From the NCBI RefSeq assembly GCF_014191355.1, contig NZ_JACHWM010000005.1:248001-312000 (forward strand): a stretch of 64,000 nt of DNA, given 5' to 3'. Under the pieces are notes generated by a model that had not been told where the DNA came from, did not search any database, and saw only the letters and a program-made list of their open reading frames with translations. The number at the start of each line of letters is the position of its first letter. Position 1 is the first letter of the stretch. The position numbers and the translations under genes are program-made. The DNA is from Methylobacterium sp. R2-1 (GTDB lineage: Bacteria; Pseudomonadota; Alphaproteobacteria; Rhizobiales; Beijerinckiaceae). Below, piece after piece: positions 62,276 through 64,000 of this stretch.

Positions 62276-63679
62276 ATGTTTCGCAGACGACAAGCTCCGC
62301 CGTCTCCGCCGCCCGCTTCCGAGGAGCCGTCGCTGCCGAACCGGCCGTCGCCGCGCAGCCCGAGCGAGGCAATCAAACCGACCGTCGCCCCTCCCCCGCC
62401 GGAGAAGCCTGAGCGCCGCCGCGGCGGCCTGCTCGCCACCATCAGCGGGTTCCTGACCCTCGGGGTCGTCCTGGCGCTCGGTGCCCTCGTAGGACTCACC
62501 CTGCTCAATCGGCAGGCCTCCGAGCCGGGCCCGCTCGGGGCCGACAAGGTCGTGGTGATTCCCAGCCGCAGCGGCACCTCGGAGATCGCTAGCGTCCTCG
62601 CTCGCGAGGGCGTGATCGAGCATCCGAGCCTGTTCGAGATGTCCGCCCGCTTCGGGGGCAAGGGGCCGCTCAAGCATGGCGAGTACATGTTCAAGGCCCA
62701 TGCCAGCGTGAAGGACACAATCGAGACGCTGACCAATGGGCGTCAAGTTCAGCACGCCATCACCTTCCCCGAGGGCCTGACCTCCGAGCAGATCGTCGCT
62801 CGGCTCAACGATAACGATGTTCTGTCCGGTGAAATCGCCGAGACGCCGCCCGAAGGCTCGCTTCTGCCCGACACATACAAGTTCGAGCGCGGCGCCACGC
62901 GCCAGCAGATCCTCAACCTGATGCGCGCCAAGCAGCGCGAGGTGCTGAACCAGATCTGGCAGCGCCGCAGCGCCGAGGTGCCGGTGAAGACACCGGCCGA
63001 GATGGTGACGCTGGCCTCCATCGTCGAGAAGGAGACCGGTCGCGCCGACGAGCGGCCGCGGGTGGCGGGCGTGTTCGTCAACCGCCTGCAGAAGCGGATG
63101 AAGCTGCAATCCGATCCGACCATCGTCTACGGACTCGTCGGCGGACGCGGCACCCTGGGGCGCGGCATCCTGCGTTCGGAAATCGAGCGGGCGACCCCCT
63201 ACAACACCTACGTGATCGAAGGCCTTCCGCCCGGCCCCATCGCCAATCCGGGCCGCGCGGCACTGGAGGCGGTTGCCAATCCGTCGCGCACCAAGGACCT
63301 CTACTTCGTCGCCGACGGCACCGGCGGCCACGCTTTCGCCGACTCATTGGAGGGCCACCAGCGCAACGTGACCCGTTGGCGCCAGGTGGAGCGCTCCCGC
63401 CAGCAGTCGCAGCAAGCCGATCCAGGTGCCGTCGACAAGGTCGATCCGAACACCGCCGAGCCCAATGCCGGCCCGGCCGGCGCCGCGCCGGGCCGCGCCT
63501 CGGCCTACGCACCCGGCTCGAATGCGGCCTCGGCGCTCGACGGTGCGACGACCGACGGGACGGGCGGAGCGCGGCCGAAGGCATTCGACGCCTCAGAGGG
63601 CACCCGGCTCGATCCTCTGCGCAACAAGACCTACGATCTCGGCTCGCCGAAAATGGTGCCGGCGCTGCGCAACCCGTGA
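62276..63679 (+). CDS. mltG: Endolytic transglycosylase MltG (YceG-like)
   Basis: The protein has 467 residues. A Pro-rich cytoplasmic tail and one membrane span (about residues 50-78, LLATISGFLTLGVVLALGAL) are followed by a LysM-like segment. The catalytic domain has the Glu in VTLASIVEKETGRADERPRV (about residue 251) and the family signature SDPTIVYGLVGGRGTLGRGI. The C-terminal 100 residues are Ala/Pro-rich. It cuts nascent glycan strands and is anchored in the inner membrane. The fabF-mltG order is common in Rhizobiales. Confidence 0.93.
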   Translation: MFRRRQAPPSPPPASEEPSLPNRPSPRSPSEAIKPTVAPPPPEKPERRRGGLLATISGFLTLGVVLALGALVGLTLLNRQASEPGPLGADKVVVIPSRSGTSEIASVLAREGVIEHPSLFEMSARFGGKGPLKHGEYMFKAHASVKDTIETLTNGRQVQHAITFPEGLTSEQIVARLNDNDVLSGEIAETPPEGSLLPDTYKFERGATRQQILNLMRAKQREVLNQIWQRRSAEVPVKTPAEMVTLASIVEKETGRADERPRVAGVFVNRLQKRMKLQSDPTIVYGLVGGRGTLGRGILRSEIERATPYNTYVIEGLPPGPIANPGRAALEAVANPSRTKDLYFVADGTGGHAFADSLEGHQRNVTRWRQVERSRQQSQQADPGAVDKVDPNTAEPNAGPAGAAPGRASAYAPGSNAASALDGATTDGTGGARPKAFDASEGTRLDPLRNKTYDLGSPKMVPALRNP

Positions 63680-63755
63680 CGTGATCGCACCGCAGCCGTT
63701 CCTACGCCTGTGAGTAGGTGAACCGATGCTGCCCGTATCCGTCAAGCTGCCGCCG

Positions 63756-64000
63756 TCACCCGTGCGGTGCCGGCCCAGGCCGGGCTCGGAGAACCCCGCT
63801 CGGCAAGGCGCTCACATCGAGCCCATCGAGCGACGTGAGGACGAGGTCGGCGCCGGCCGTCCGCAGCAGGGCTTCGTCGCCGAGCCGGGCGATGCCAAGC
63901 CCCGCCATGCCGCCGGCCTTCGCTGCCCTGATCCCGGCCGGTGCGTCCTCGACGACGAGGCACTGGGCCGGAGGCACATCCACGGACCCGGCAGCGAGCA
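63756..64000 (-). CDS. HAD-superfamily hydrolase, phosphoglucomutase-like (5' part cut by window edge)
   Basis: Only about 80 C-terminal residues are visible. The motif QCLVVEDAPAGIRAAKAGGM is the HAD motif IV region (Glu-Asp acidic pair), and GADLVLTSLDGLDVSALPSG continues the typical fold. The part with the nucleophile Asp lies beyond position 64000. It is convergent with mltG. The exact substrate (sugar phosphate or similar) cannot be told. Confidence 0.75.
   Translation of the reverse strand, partial: LAAGSVDVPPAQCLVVEDAPAGIRAAKAGGMAGLGIARLGDEALLRTAGADLVLTSLDGLDVSALPSGVLRARPGPAPHG

Overview
The window looks like ordinary core chromosome of a Methylobacteriaceae bacterium, most likely Methylobacterium/Methylorubrum. 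It is GC-rich, with long spurious open frames antisense to almost every gene. It carries a formate-tetrahydrofolate ligase (FtfL) that closely matches my memory of the M. extorquens protein, plus alphaproteobacterial markers such as Irr, MucR, an HWE-type kinase, DUF1674 and DUF6456. I found no rRNA, tRNA, CRISPR array, prophage or intact insertion sequence.

Layout. 0-2.4 kb: an LpoA-like lipoprotein cut by the left edge, rsmI, yraN and a single-domain response regulator. 2.6-5.5 kb: an osmoprotectant ABC importer (binding protein and two permeases) with no ATPase gene beside it. 5.5-9.9 kb: an L,D-transpeptidase, an extensin-like protein and a Dcp-type M3 peptidase, ending at a terminator shared with ftfL (9.9-11.6 kb), the one clear methylotrophy gene. 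11.8-15.4 kb: an HMA chaperone, a degenerate EAL protein and a cheY-cheZ pair. 15.7-18.7 kb: ribF, a 2-hydroxyacid dehydrogenase and an SH3 protein.

18.8-22.8 kb: irr stands divergent from fabA, fabB, a 39-residue membrane peptide and fabI. The second type II fatty-acid cluster is fabD-fabG-acpP-fabF-mltG at 58.5-63.7 kb, so most of the elongation pathway lies in this window. 22.8-30.3 kb: fliP, a DoxX protein, a 1115-residue AMIN/TPR-like protein, a small secreted protein and an S9 peptidase. 30.5-33 kb: MucR, a DUF6456 protein and SufE.

33-41.2 kb is signalling-rich: an HWE-type PAS kinase with a degraded ATPase domain, a 1256-residue multi-PAS/GAF hybrid kinase, a PAS-only protein, a small helix-turn-helix protein, GloA and a tandem winged-helix protein. 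41.3-54.8 kb: pepN, a membrane PAS kinase, an allantoinase (puuE) pseudogene with two in-frame stops, arginase, zwf, a PilZ protein, cutA, nadK, a DUF1674 protein and rsmB. 55-58.1 kb: a multi-pass membrane protein, an unusual alpha-oxoamine-synthase-like enzyme and a hypothetical. A HAD hydrolase is cut by the right edge.

I saw no convincing new multi-gene system. The best leads are local: the doubly interrupted puuE, the ATPase-less importer, several signalling or enzyme homologues that lack key catalytic or metal-binding residues, a few small genes, and inverted repeats at irr, between fabA and fabB, and in front of the PAS gene.
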